A DNA stretch of 64,000 nt from Chlorops oryzae (taxonomy: Eukaryota > Arthropoda > Insecta > Diptera > Chloropidae), in contig CM035808.1 in the NCBI GenBank assembly GCA_020466095.1, positions 51,807,388-51,871,387 of the forward strand, given 5' to 3'. Shown here in pieces: positions 11,481-21,550 of the stretch; positions within the stretch are counted from its first letter, which is position 1, and every line of letters starts with the position of its first letter. Below the pieces are notes generated by a model. That model was not told where the DNA came from, ran no database searches, and saw only the letters and a program-made list of their open reading frames with translations. The translations under genes were made by a program, and so were the position numbers.

Positions 11481-11873
11481 CGCTCACCCTTAGATTTATA
11501 TATAAACAAATTTAGAAAGAACACAAAGCGGCTATTCGAATAGTTTGAAGCAACTATTCGAATAACCGCTGGCTTTCAAATATTTGAATATTCGACGGCT
11601 ATCTACCATCCAATATACCACCCTTATATAAAAAAAACCCTTAAAATATCATCAAACTTCTCCTCAGAAATATATCGATATTTCCAACATAACTATTTTT
11701 AAATAAAATATGAAAATTTTTTACAACTGTTTGGTCCCTATATATCTATGAGTTAAAGTTTGGTGCTCCAAAGTGACATCAAAATGTAATCTAAAATATG
11801 CCAAGTAATTTTTCCTAAATTACTGTTATGCTAAAGTGATGCATTAGGTAACTATAACCGCTTGAAAATTAAA

Positions 11874-12718
11874 ACAAGTAAGAAAGCTAAAGTCGGTCAA
11901 GCCCGACTTTGAAATACCCAGCGTCCCGACATTATGAGCGCACAATGTTTTGCTTCTCTATTTGTGGGCGTGGCAGTGGGTGGGCCACATAAAGTATTTT
12001 CCTACACCTTTCATTCGCCTTGGTCAACCTTTGTTCCGAATTTGAAGCTTCTACGCCTTTTACTTCGAAAATTACGAAAAAATCTCCATTTGTGGGCGTG
12101 GCAGTGGGCGGGTTACAAACATTTTTGTCCTTCACCTTTCAATCGCCTAGGTCAATCTATGTTGCGAATTTGAAGCTGCTACGCCTTTTACTTCGGAAGT
12201 TACGAAAAATCTCCATTTGTGAGCGTAGCAGTGGGCGGGCCACATAAATTTTTTTTCTACACTATTCATTGACCTTGGTCAACCTATGTTGCGAATTTGA
12301 AGCTTCTACGCCTTTTACTTCACAAATTACGATGGACCCTAATTTTTGGGCGTATTTGTGGGCGTGGCTCGAGGGGTACGGGGTCAATTTTTTCCAGGAC
12401 ATGTCTCTTCTCGTAGTTTAACAGTACACCAAATATCAATGAAATGTGTTTAGTGGTTCGCAAGTTACAAGCATTTTACTGAAAACACAATAATGACACA
12501 AATGAATATTTTTGGGCGTGGCAGTGGGCGGATGTCTCCCATCTTTACTTAGGATCATACTCGGACCCCGATATACCTGTATGTTAAATTAAGACTTGAT
12601 TGGTAGAGCCGTTTCGGAGGAGATCCGGACATGGACGGATGGACGGACGGACAGACGGACAGACAGACATGTCTTAATCGATTAAGTTTTTGATCCTGAT
12701 CAAGAATATATATATATA
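11874..12718 (+). mobile_element. DINE/Helentron-like element, family A copy 1, 5' part
   Basis: It starts ACAAGTAAGAAAGCTAAAG, with the 5' hairpin AAAGTCGG-tcaagc-CCGACTTT and the subterminal ATACCCAGCG. Four copies of the family-A central repeat (core TTTGTGGGCGTGGCAGTGGG) follow, then a GGAC/AGAC microsatellite (12640-12670) and the conserved TTTTTGATCCTGATCA block. In the following TA tract it is interrupted by the Gypsy element, and its 3' end resumes after 21440. Known DINE elements are non-autonomous Helentrons with subterminal inverted repeats, a microsatellite and a 3' hairpin; that assignment is inference. Confidence 0.75.
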
Positions 12719-13049
12719 TGTTAGAGCAAAATTAGAAAAAGTATTCACTCTGTGTGAAATTGACAACCTTGGCTTTGAGTTATGTTTAGGCTGTTCACTG
12801 TTCTTGAAATGAACAAGCTTGGCATAGAGTTCTGTGAATTTGAAGGAAAAAAAGTTTTCTTGTTGAAGAGAAAACTTTTCAACAGACAGATCTGTGAGAG
12901 CTGAGCACGATAGCCCACAGAATTGTCCGATGCAAAGAAGGACTAGTTTTAAAAAAAAAAAAAGAAAAGAAAAAGGATTGTCAATTCCTTTTATTTCCAA
13001 AAAATCCAAGGAAGGATCGTGAACTCTCTTTCCTTCGATTTTTCTAGCA
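12719..13049 (+). repeat. 5' LTR of the Gypsy element
   Basis: 331 bp from TGTTAGAGC to TTTCTAGCA. It matches the 3' LTR at 20759-21090 with only a few differences, such as the A-run length near 12950-12963. Confidence 0.93.
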
Positions 13050-13069
13050 TCAGAAGTGGGATACGAACC
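13050..13069 (+). promoter_or_regulatory. Primer binding site, tRNA-Leu type
   Basis: The sequence right after the 5' LTR, TCAGAAGTGGGATACGAACC, is nearly complementary to the 3' end of a eukaryotic tRNA-Leu (T arm and acceptor). mdg3/blastopia-type Gypsy elements prime from tRNA-Leu, which supports the clade assignment. Confidence 0.7.
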
Positions 13070-13082
13070 AAACTTCCACAAA

Positions 13083-14200
13083 ATGGACGAACAGGATGCC
13101 GAAAAACGTCGTAATGGAGATGAGAGACAGGAAGATGCTCCCAATGTTTCGAGTATTAACGAATTGACGATGAGTGTCGACGTCTTAAAGGAATTATTAA
13201 AGGGTTCTCAAGAAGTTCGACCGGTGCAACGGAGTGTTGGGTTTCCTTGTTTCGATCCAGACCATTCGCGCATCGACATAAAAAAATGGTGTGCGGATGT
13301 AGATCTCAGGGTACTACGCGACGGCCTTGAAGATTTTGATGTCGTCCCTCGCGTGCAAGCAGCTTTGATGGGCAGATCAAAGAAATGGTACGCTAAATAC
13401 GGCTACCAACATTATACTTGGTCGAGTCTAAAAGAGTCGTTGATGCACACGTTCTCCAATGGCGTGGATGTAGTTGTGGAGCTGAGGAAGGTGGCTAATT
13501 CTGAAAGCAAAGATTTTAGTACCTATACTGATTTTGCCATGGAAAAGGTGTCCCAGATTAATAGACTTCTATTCGAAATACCCGAGGACATTGTGGTAAA
13601 GATTATTATCGGTTGTGTTTCCAAAATGGGTTTGCGCAATTCGCTCACGTTCGCGATGCCAACTTCCGTTCAAAATTTGGTTGATCACTTGTCCTCTATA
13701 CGCGAGCGGCCGCAAGAGAGGAATGTTTCTCAAAGTGTGGTTGAACGGGAACGTGGGCAACAAAAACCATATTATGTGCGAGAAAGCGTTAAGATTCCTA
13801 GTGAAGTTCCTTTTAAGCGGTCACGGAGGGAGGAAGATAAAAAGTGTTTTCAGTGTGGAAATAAGGGGCATATTCGTCAAAACAGTCCCGGGAAGAACTC
13901 GCTAGAAGTCAAACCCTTCAACAGCAAAATAAAAAAATATGGAGATGCTGACAGAATCGTTTAACAGTGTTCATTTTGTGGCAAGGGTGGACATGAAGAA
14001 GCTACGTGTTGGGCGAAAGAACGAGCAAGCCGCAAATCCGTCAATCTTTGTAAAAGTGTTGTAGTATGTCAAGACTATACCCCGATAGTGCTCTGTGGAA
14101 GTGTGTATCAATGTCTCCTAGATAGCGGTTCCGATTGCTCTCTGATTCGTTCGGATGTAGCCGACAAGTTACCTTTAAAAAAAATTCCTTATTTTCTTAA
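13083..14200 (+). pseudogene. Gypsy gag and protease, one internal stop, cut by piggyBac
   Basis: The likely start is the ATG at 13083 (MDEQDAEKRRNGDERQ). The capsid-like region includes FDPDHSRIDIKKWCADVDLR and YTWSSLKESLMHTFSN. A first CCHC knuckle (CFQCGNKGHIRQN) has Asn where the last Cys is expected. A TAA at 13962-13964 ends the open frame, but the same frame continues at once with a complete knuckle, CSFCGKGGHEEATC, then the protease motif LLDSGSDCSLIRSD (catalytic Asp in DSG at about 14120). The frame ends where piggyBac is inserted at 14201. The stop may be mutational or a readthrough signal; no evidence here decides it. Confidence 0.85.
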
Positions 14201-17119
14201 CCCATTAAGGCCCGACCATATAACCACGGTCGGTAGGAAAAAGCGGGTATAATATATTAACTCCCTATGGCCTTATTAAGAAAAAAAATTGCTACTCGAA
14301 ATTTCCAGGGGCGTCTATGACCCAGGGGAGGGTGATGCGAAAACGCATCACTGGGCCTTAAACTTATGCAAAGTGCTAGGTAAAACCATTACGCGAAAGT
14401 GTACTACAATTTTGTAAAAACTTAACTTATTTATAAAAAAGTAATAAAGCTCAAATGAAAATGGAGTTATAGGATAACAAAATATAACATAAATTTTATT
14501 TCAAAAAACTTAAACGGAAAACAGGACTGTTATGATTGATGATACAATGAAAAACCTTTTAATTTTTGTGAAATTCCTCGAAACACTGCGGATGGAGGGC
14601 TCGTTTGCATTTAGAGCATTGATATATCGATTGACCTTTGCAGTGCTCTAATGCGCAGCGTCGTCTTGTTTCTCCTTTAATTATAGTATGGTCCAAAGGG
14701 TCATTTCGAATGCTGATTGGAACATGACGTGGAATTTGTATTTTTTTATTTTTTTTTTGATTGAATCAAGTATTCAGTTACGAAAATGCGAAAGTCAATT
14801 TGTGGCATTTGTTTTTCTTTCCCAATTTTTCTACACATGCAGTGCATTTTCCAAGCATTTACCATTGCAGCATCGAGTAAGTTTGTGATTAGTGGCCAAT
14901 ACCACTTCTTTCCCCGCATGCCAATGCGGTAATTATTCATAGCATTATCAAATAAATCGACACCGCCCATAGTTTGATTATAGCATTGGATCATATGTGG
15001 TATGTCAACTTGAATGTTTTTCCGTAGGGTTTTGTTGTATCGCTTTACCTTGCCAATTGGAGTGTGAGAAAGATAATTTGAGAGCATAGAAACGATTGAA
15101 TTATCATTCCAACGAATGGCAAACACATTATTATTCCGATCGTAGCAAGCATCGAAGGAGCCTTTTGGTTTCTTGCTTATAACATTCTTTGGCTGAAGAG
15201 TGATTGTTGAAGCAAGAGCAATGACAGAGTTCTTCTGTTGAGGTTTTCAGTTTTTTGCTTTTTTCAATGGCACATTTGATGCTTTCTTTCCGTCTGCTCC
15301 TAGACCCATACGGTTGTCACGAACTGTGCCGGTCACAAAAAAACCCAATTTATCGAGACGAGCAATCAACCGATGTGATGTAAAGAAATTATCAAAAGTG
15401 ATTGTATGATTCCCTGGATGATCTACTTTTTTAAGCAGCTCAAGAACGATTGATTCACCTAGTCCCAAGTCTTTTTGACGTTTTTCTGAAGCACCAGCAT
15501 ATGGTTGAAAGTGGTAAAGATATCCTGTAAAATGGTGAGACGGCATGATTCTAAAAGAGTTTTTCTTTTCTCCGTCAAGTAAATAACTTACCATCGCTTG
15601 AGCATAGGTTCCAATACTTAAAACCAAATCGAATCGGCTTTCCTTTGATAAACATTTTACAGCTTTGTCTACCAAAATATGCAATCATTTGCTCATCTAT
15701 GGATAAATGATGAGAAAATATGCTAAACTGCATGAACCGAGTATTTATCATGCTGTTTAGTGGCGCGATTTTTGCGAATTTGTCATTTGCATCCAGATTT
15801 CGGTTGTCGCAAACATGAAAATACTTTTTGATTCGCTTGAAGCGCTCACGAGTCATTACGTTCTTTATGCATTCCACACCTATAGTGGGATTGTTGGACC
15901 AATAGCTACGTAGTGAAGGCTTCGGAAAGTATCCAGAGATGAACAAAATTGCAATAAATTTACAAATTTCATCGTAGTCGGTCCGAAAAAGAGGATCATT
16001 GCAATCGATTGCTGCATACTTTAGGGTACAATTCATCAAATGTTCAATAACTTCATCGTCCATATAAAGTATAAACAGTTCATATGGATTATACTGTCCT
16101 AAACGCTCAAACAATTTCTGTTGCTCTGCAGCAGACACATCAACTGGTCCTTTGTCAAACACAAATTCCGTACGATTTGTCATATTATTCCACCTAGGGT
16201 CTTGTGGAGCGAAAGAAGAGCTCTCAATTGTATCCGGGTTTGCTTGTGACTGATTCGATGTACAAGAGAAAGTCGGACACCATTGAACTTCGATATCGTC
16301 TGCTATATCCAATGGTAGAGTAGTCACGCTTCCGGGCTGCAAGTCTATTGCTTCATCATCCACATTTTCAGTATCACTTGCTTCGCCGGCGGTACTTGGT
16401 GGCAAAGCAACTAAATCAATTTTTTCAGCTTTTCGTATTCCTTCGGCTTCTTCGTCCTCCGAATCCGAACCATTGAGTATTGCTTGAATTTCCTTCATGT
16501 TCATCAATTTTCGAAAAGACATTTTGGTAGATATTTGATATAATAACCTTTTTAACACACACTAAATTTATTTTTAAAATAACACGTCTCAACTTAATCG
16601 ATAAGAACCGCACACTGATCGCCAATTTCAAGAGAATTAACGAATAGAAACAAAAAAAAAACACTGTTATAATAGCGACAGCTTGAGCGACGATAGCAAC
16701 AGAAGCGTTGTTTGAAGGCTTTATTTTACTTCTCTTTAAGGCCCAGTGATGCGTTTTCGCATCACTATTTTTGAAGACATCTCAACAAAACATAAAACAC
16801 GTTATTGCATTGAAAATAACGTTATATGATACAATAGCCATTTTAACGTTGGTATCAAAAGTATATTTGGTATTTAAATTATTTTTGCAAATGGTACAAA
16901 CATTTTACGAAACCTAAAAAAAAAATGGTTTTTTCAAAATTTTCGAATGGACTTTCAACCCAGATACATGCGCGCTACAAAAATGTTTTAAGGAGAAAAT
17001 GTGTGGTATGGAGTCTCAAGTACTTATAAATAAGTGTAAACATGTCATTTGTGACACAAATTTTTTTTTAGGGCCTCAACAAGATGCGGTGCGTTTTCGC
17101 ATCGCGGGGCCTTAATGGC
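14201..17119 (-). mobile_element. piggyBac transposon, 2919 bp, TTAA target
   Basis: TTAA at 14197-14200 and 17120-17123 flanks ends that begin CCCATTAAGGCCC on the left and, read inward from the right, GCCATTAAGGCCC. Internal copies of the GGGCCTTA motif lie at about 14352-14360 and 16738-16745, each joined to the palindrome GATGCGAAAACGCATC. The element sits inside the Gypsy coding region. Its transposase gene runs on the minus strand and is broken, so this copy is probably immobile by itself but retains ends. Confidence 0.93.
14559..16522 (-). pseudogene. piggyBac transposase, frameshifted
   Basis: The start MSFRKLMNMKEIQAIL at 16522 is followed by an acidic region (NGSDSEDEEAEG) usual for piggyBac. 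The catalytic domain includes the three expected aspartates: SIDEQMIAYFGR, TFDNFFTSHRL and GGVDLFDNAMNNYR. The C-terminal cysteine-rich zinc-binding domain (RRRCALEHCKG, CSKCKRALHPQCFEEF) ends at 14559. Defects are one frameshift near 15590, an in-frame TGA near 15247, and a shift in the A run near 14750. All catalytic aspartates survive, so loss of function is recent. Confidence 0.9.
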
Positions 17120-17124
17120 TTAAC

Positions 17125-19971
17125 GTGCAAGGAATTGGAAAGGAGGTAATTCTACTGACTGAAAAGGTGGAGGCTCTGATAGAGTTTGAGGAACTTGTGG
17201 TTGAAGTCAATCTTCACGTGATAGACAAAGCCTATTTAAAAAACGAAATTATCATAGGAAGAGATGTACTGAAAGACAAAAGTATGGAGATTGTAACCAA
17301 TGCGGCTACGTCGAGCCTGCGCCGAAGCTGTCTGAAAGTTGACACTGTCTCTAGTCTTTCGTGTGGATTGTCGGCGTCAATAGAACAAATGTTGAATACT
17401 GTTCTGACTAGGTACGCCTCAAATTTCATAGATGGATTGCCTACAGCAAGGGTAACCACAGCTTCCCTTAAAATTCGTTTGAAAGAGGACAAAGTTGTGA
17501 GTTATAGGCCTTACCGGATGTCTTTCAGCGAGCGACAGACTACAAAAGATATAATTTCAAACTTGATGTCACATGGCATAATAAGAGAAAGTCATTCTCC
17601 TTTTGCAAGTCCCATGATTCTCGTAAAAAAGAAAGATGGACAAAATCGTCTTTGCGTGGATTTCAGGGCTCTCAATAAAATCACGATTAAAGACCGGTAT
17701 CCGTTGCCAAGGATTGAGGACCAATTAGATAAATTGGGTGGAAATAAATACTTCACTTCTTTGGATATGGCATCCGGTTTCCATCAAATTCCCATACAGG
17801 CCGATTCCATTGAAAAAACAGCTTTTGTTACACCGGACGGACATTATGAGTATTTGTGTACGCCGTTTGGTCTTGCCAATGCACCTGCAGTGTTTCAACG
17901 TGCCATCAATGTTGCGTTGGGGTGTTTGAAAGACACAGTCGCCATGGTGTATCTCGATGACGTCCTTATACCATCAAGTACTGAAGAAGAAGGTCTCCGG
18001 AAGCTTGAGACAGTTTTAAAGGCTTTAGTGGACAGTGGATTTTCCCTGAATTTAAAAAAATTTAAGTTCCTTCGGACGAAGATAAAATACCTGGGTCGTG
18101 AGGTAAGCGCTGACGGCGTCAGACCGAGTCCTACTAAGATTGATGCATTGGTAAGATCGCCGACACCAACTAATGTAAAACAGGTTAGACAGTTCATGGG
18201 ACTGGCTAACTACTTTCGAAAATTTGTTCCACAATTTGCAGCTAAAATGAGTTGTATCACGTCCTTGACAAAAAATAATACGGAATTTCTCTGGTCGGAA
18301 GAGTGTGAAGCGGCTAAACGTTACCTTGTTAACCTGCTCACAACTCGCCCATTGCTCGTTTTTTTTAATCCTGAACAAGAAACCGAATTACATACTGATG
18401 CTAGCGCTCTTGGGTATGGGGCCGTCTTATTTCAACGCGTGGACGCACGATTATTTGTAGTCGCATATTACAGTCAAGCCACTAAGCCATATGAGGCCAA
18501 GTATCATAGTTATGAGTTGGAAACTTTGGCTGTAGTGAATGCTGTCAAACACTTCCGTCACTACTTGTTGGGCGTACGTTTTGTGGTTGTAACGGATTGT
18601 AACGCTTTGAAAGCAACTCAGCAAAAGAGGGATTTGTTGCCAAGAGTTGCCCGTTGGTGGATATATCTTCAAGATTTTGATTTTGAGATTGTGTATAAAA
18701 AAGGACAAACGCTACTATATGCTGACTATCTCAGTCGGAATACTCCGGTTAAGAACTGTCTCAAAGTCAATAGTCTGTCTGAAACGTGGCTGCACATCGA
18801 GCAGGGAAATGATCCATATGTAAAGGAAATCAAGGATAAACTGAAAACTGGTGATTGCGACACTGTTTCACATTACTTATTGAGGAAAGGACTACTTTTT
18901 AAGAAATTTCAAGACACCGATAAATTATTTGTACCAAAGGGGTGCCGACTGACCCTTATGAGACGTTTCCACGAAGATAATTGTCACGTTGGTTGGGAGA
19001 AAACACTGGCTAAGATGAGAGAGTATTTTTGGATGCCGTCAATGACTAGGAATGTGCGTAAGTTCGTTGAGTCTTGCTTGGTCTGTTTGGTGGCTAAACG
19101 ACCTTCCGGTAAAAAGCAGTGTGAGTTACACCCAATAAAAAAAAGACCTATCCCCTTTGACACAGTTCATGCCGATTTCATGGGACCTTTTGACGATAAC
19201 AATTTTAGGTATATTTTTATTCTCGTTGATTCATTTACCAAGTTTGTCGTTCTCTTGCCGTCCAAAACCTTAAAAGCCTCCGAAACAGTGCAGCTTTTTC
19301 ACAACTATGTGATGTTGTTTGGTGCTCCAGGTAACTTAGTGAGTGATAAAGATACTAACTTTACCAGTGGAGACTTCAAGAAGCTTTGTGCTTCGCTTGG
19401 AACAGAGCTCCATTTTATCACTCCTGGAGCTAGTCGAGCCAACGGACAAGTAGAGCGGTACGTCGACACTGTTGCTAATTTACTTCGAACTAACACGAGT
19501 ATTGAGTGGACTAGCTATGTAAGCAGAGTACAGTTGGCATTAAATACCACAGTAAACAAAACGACGGGGTATTCTCCCCTTAAGATACAAACTGGTGTTA
19601 CGGGTAGAACTCCGGAGCTTGGGGTATTGCTATCTGAACTTAAATTGGAACCTCAGTATGATGACATACAAGCAATTCGGGAGTTAGCAGAAGAACGGTC
19701 GGATGAAAATTCTAGATGTATGAAAGTTCGTTTTGACAAGAATAAATGCAAGCCAAGCAAATTGGAGATTGGTCAAAAGGTCGTATATTCCAGTAACCAA
19801 ATACGGAAGTCAAAACTTCAGAATTACTACCAAGGACCTTATGAAGTTGTTGGGGTGCTGGCGAATGACCGCTATAAACTTAAAAATGAAAATTCGGGCA
19901 AAATCATAGTTGCAGGAAGAGAAGTTATTCGTCCAGTTCTGATTGTCGAAAATTATAACGCACAAATATAA
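17125..19971 (+). CDS. Gypsy pol: reverse transcriptase, RNase H, integrase
   Basis: An open frame of about 948 codons. RT motifs are LCVDFRALN, TSLDMASGFHQIP, FGLANAPAVFQ and the catalytic YLDD (about residues 275-278). RNase H starts at LHTDASALGYGAVLFQ (about 420). The integrase zinc finger spans about 612-657 (H-H-C-C: FHEDNCHVG, CLVCLVAKR). Its catalytic triad is the Asp in HADFMGPF (about 681), the Asp in SDKDTNF (about 739) and the Glu in GQVERY (about 773). A GPY/F-like module (YQGPYEVVGV) lies near 900. The frame opens directly after the piggyBac insertion, so the first codons continue an interrupted gag-pro-pol frame and no genuine start codon is expected. The pol enzymes look intact. 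Confidence 0.93.
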   Translation: MQGIGKEVILLTEKVEALIEFEELVVEVNLHVIDKAYLKNEIIIGRDVLKDKSMEIVTNAATSSLRRSCLKVDTVSSLSCGLSASIEQMLNTVLTRYASNFIDGLPTARVTTASLKIRLKEDKVVSYRPYRMSFSERQTTKDIISNLMSHGIIRESHSPFASPMILVKKKDGQNRLCVDFRALNKITIKDRYPLPRIEDQLDKLGGNKYFTSLDMASGFHQIPIQADSIEKTAFVTPDGHYEYLCTPFGLANAPAVFQRAINVALGCLKDTVAMVYLDDVLIPSSTEEEGLRKLETVLKALVDSGFSLNLKKFKFLRTKIKYLGREVSADGVRPSPTKIDALVRSPTPTNVKQVRQFMGLANYFRKFVPQFAAKMSCITSLTKNNTEFLWSEECEAAKRYLVNLLTTRPLLVFFNPEQETELHTDASALGYGAVLFQRVDARLFVVAYYSQATKPYEAKYHSYELETLAVVNAVKHFRHYLLGVRFVVVTDCNALKATQQKRDLLPRVARWWIYLQDFDFEIVYKKGQTLLYADYLSRNTPVKNCLKVNSLSETWLHIEQGNDPYVKEIKDKLKTGDCDTVSHYLLRKGLLFKKFQDTDKLFVPKGCRLTLMRRFHEDNCHVGWEKTLAKMREYFWMPSMTRNVRKFVESCLVCLVAKRPSGKKQCELHPIKKRPIPFDTVHADFMGPFDDNNFRYIFILVDSFTKFVVLLPSKTLKASETVQLFHNYVMLFGAPGNLVSDKDTNFTSGDFKKLCASLGTELHFITPGASRANGQVERYVDTVANLLRTNTSIEWTSYVSRVQLALNTTVNKTTGYSPLKIQTGVTGRTPELGVLLSELKLEPQYDDIQAIRELAEERSDENSRCMKVRFDKNKCKPSKLEIGQKVVYSSNQIRKSKLQNYYQGPYEVVGVLANDRYKLKNENSGKIIVAGREVIRPVLIVENYNAQI

Positions 19972-20676
19972 CAAAAATTTAAGGTAAATTCATTGCTTTT
20001 GTGGACTCTTTGATCGCCTCTGAGCTGGGAATCGGGGTAATAGTTTTTAAAATGTTTTGTTGACAAGCTTAAAAATGCCTCTATTTCGTGGTATTGTTGG
20101 AGCATGAATTTCAGACAAGCGGAAGGTTGCCTCTGAGCTGGAAATTCACATGCTTCTGTTGTGTACAAATTTTTGCGTTCAAGCTTAATATTGCCTCTGA
20201 TCGAATGAGTTGTTCTGACATGAATTCCAGACAAGCTGAAGATTGCCTCTGAGCTGGAAATTCACGATTTTCTGTTTTGAAGAACTTATGTTCTGACTGC
20301 GGTCAAGCTTAAGATTGCCTCTGATCGAATGAGTTGTTCTGACATGAATTCCAGACAAGCTGAAGATTGCCCCTGAGCTGGAGATTCACGATTTTCTGCT
20401 TCCGAGAGCTCTTGTTTAGATTGCAGCCAAGCTTAAGATTGCCTCTGATCGAATGGGTTATTGTGGTCCGAGTTTCAATTTTGAGTTTGGAATTGGAGTC
20501 ATAGTCTCGCAGTATTGTGGTCAGTTGAAGTGTTGGTCTCAGATAGACCATAGTTTGTGAAAATAAGACGATGTGCTTTGAGCAAGAAAGAGGGAGCTGT
20601 GTTTGGTACTTTGAGTTCTTTATAAGAGAAGTTGACTAGACATTAGTTGTTGTGTTAAGAATTAATACTGAATCTC
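19972..20676 (+). repeat. Gypsy 3' untranslated region with 124-bp tandem repeats
   Basis: The phrase GCCTCTGATCGAATG recurs at 20193, 20317 and 20441, giving a period of 124 bp. Each unit also contains ACAAGCTGAAGATTGC and CTGAGCTGGA-ATTCACG. A weaker copy precedes at about 20070-20190. The region is non-coding and lies between the pol stop and the 3' LTR. Confidence 0.85.
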
Positions 20677-20774
20677 TCATCGAGAGCGATGATATTTGCA
20701 GGATGGCCGTGTTAGAGCAAAATTATCATCGAGAGCGATGATATTTGCAGGATGGCCGTGTTAGAGCAAAATTA
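20677..20774 (+). repeat. 49-bp tandem duplication spanning the LTR boundary
   Basis: The unit TCATCGAGAGCGATGATATT...GGCCG plus the first 16 bases of the LTR (TGTTAGAGCAAAATTA) occurs at 20677-20725 and again at 20726-20774. The second copy contains the true LTR start at 20759. The duplication places a false LTR start at 20710. Confidence 0.85.
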
Positions 20775-21090
20775 GAAAAAGTATTCACTCTGTGTGAAAT
20801 TGACAACCTTGGCTTTGAGTTATGTTTAGGCTGTTCACTGTTCTTGAAATGAACAAGCTTGGCATAGAGTTCTGTGAATTTGAAGGAAAAAAAGTTTTCT
20901 TGTTGAAGAGAAAACTTTTCAACAGACAGATCTGTGAGAGCTGAGCACGATAGCCCACAGAATTGTCCGATGCAAAGAAGGACTAGTTTTAAAAAAAAAA
21001 AAAAGAAAAGAAAAAGGATTGTCAATTCCTTTTTTTTCCAAAAAATCCAAGGAAGGATCGTGAACTCTCTTTCCTTCGATTTTTCTAGCA
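20759..21090 (+). repeat. 3' LTR of the Gypsy element
   Basis: 332 bp from TGTTAGAGC to TTTCTAGCA, nearly identical to the 5' LTR, followed by the TATATA target tract. Confidence 0.93.
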
Positions 21091-21104
21091 TATATATATA
21101 TATA

Positions 21105-21440
21105 TTAGGGCGGGCCAATTTGTATGGAGCCGAAAAATTCGATTAGACCTACCCCCTAGCGGTGTTCTGGGGGTAATTTTAAGCAACTTTGCCGAAGGAA
21201 CCATAGGTCTATCTCGATTTTCGAGTCTCCCACTTTTCAAAAAAAGATTTTTTCCCCCTAACATCATTTTGATTCAAAATTCGATTTTTTATTCATCGTT
21301 ATATTATCTTTTTTATGTATATGTGGGGGGTGTTTGGGGTCGACAAATTTATTTCTGATCTTGAATTTTACCTATGACTACCGCCAGAGGGCGTTTCATG
21401 CATATTTTAACCATTTTTCGTCTATTTTCCGAGGAAAATT
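21105..21440 (+). mobile_element. Short element with TTAGGGCGGGCCAATTTG end, inside the DINE TA tract
   Basis: This 330-bp piece separates the Gypsy 3' LTR from the resumed DINE-like 3' end. It begins TTAGGGCGGGCCAATTTG in a TATATA context, much like the end of the 7421-10208 element (TTAGGGTGTCCC). I see no matching right end, so it may be a one-ended fragment of a mariner-like MITE. Confidence 0.45.
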
Positions 21441-21547
21441 GCAAGTTTTATATATTATATATATATGTCTATATCTATTGAGCTTAGTTCTGGCTGTTAC
21501 AAGATTTGCACAAAACTAGTATACCCTGCTTACGCTGGGTATAAAAA
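21441..21547 (+). mobile_element. DINE/Helentron-like element, family A copy 1, 3' end
   Basis: The TA tract is followed by GTCTATATCTATTGAGCTTA, CTGTTACAAGATTTGCACAA, and the terminal hairpin TATACCCTGC-ttac-GCTGGGTATA plus AAAAA. This is the family-A 3' end that belongs with 11874-12718. Confidence 0.75.
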
Positions 21548-21550
21548 TGA

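Larger units (their letters stand above)
12719..21090 (+). mobile_element. LTR retrotransposon, Gypsy superfamily (mdg3/blastopia-like), with nested piggyBac
   Basis: The two LTRs are nearly identical and begin TGTTAGAGC and end TTTCTAGCA. The order inside is tRNA-Leu-type primer site, gag with CCHC knuckles, protease, reverse transcriptase, RNase H, integrase, a 3' tandem-repeat region, then the second LTR. There is no envelope gene. The target is a TATA tract inside a DINE-like element. A piggyBac insertion splits the coding region within the protease-RT junction. Near-identity of the LTRs indicates recent insertion. A stop codon separates gag from protease, and the first knuckle lacks its last cysteine. 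Confidence 0.92.

Noticed and set aside
12720..13144. 156-codon minus-strand frame over the Gypsy LTR (also at 20726-21118)
   Set aside because: It occurs in both LTR copies because the LTR is duplicated. It has no domain and runs antisense to the element.
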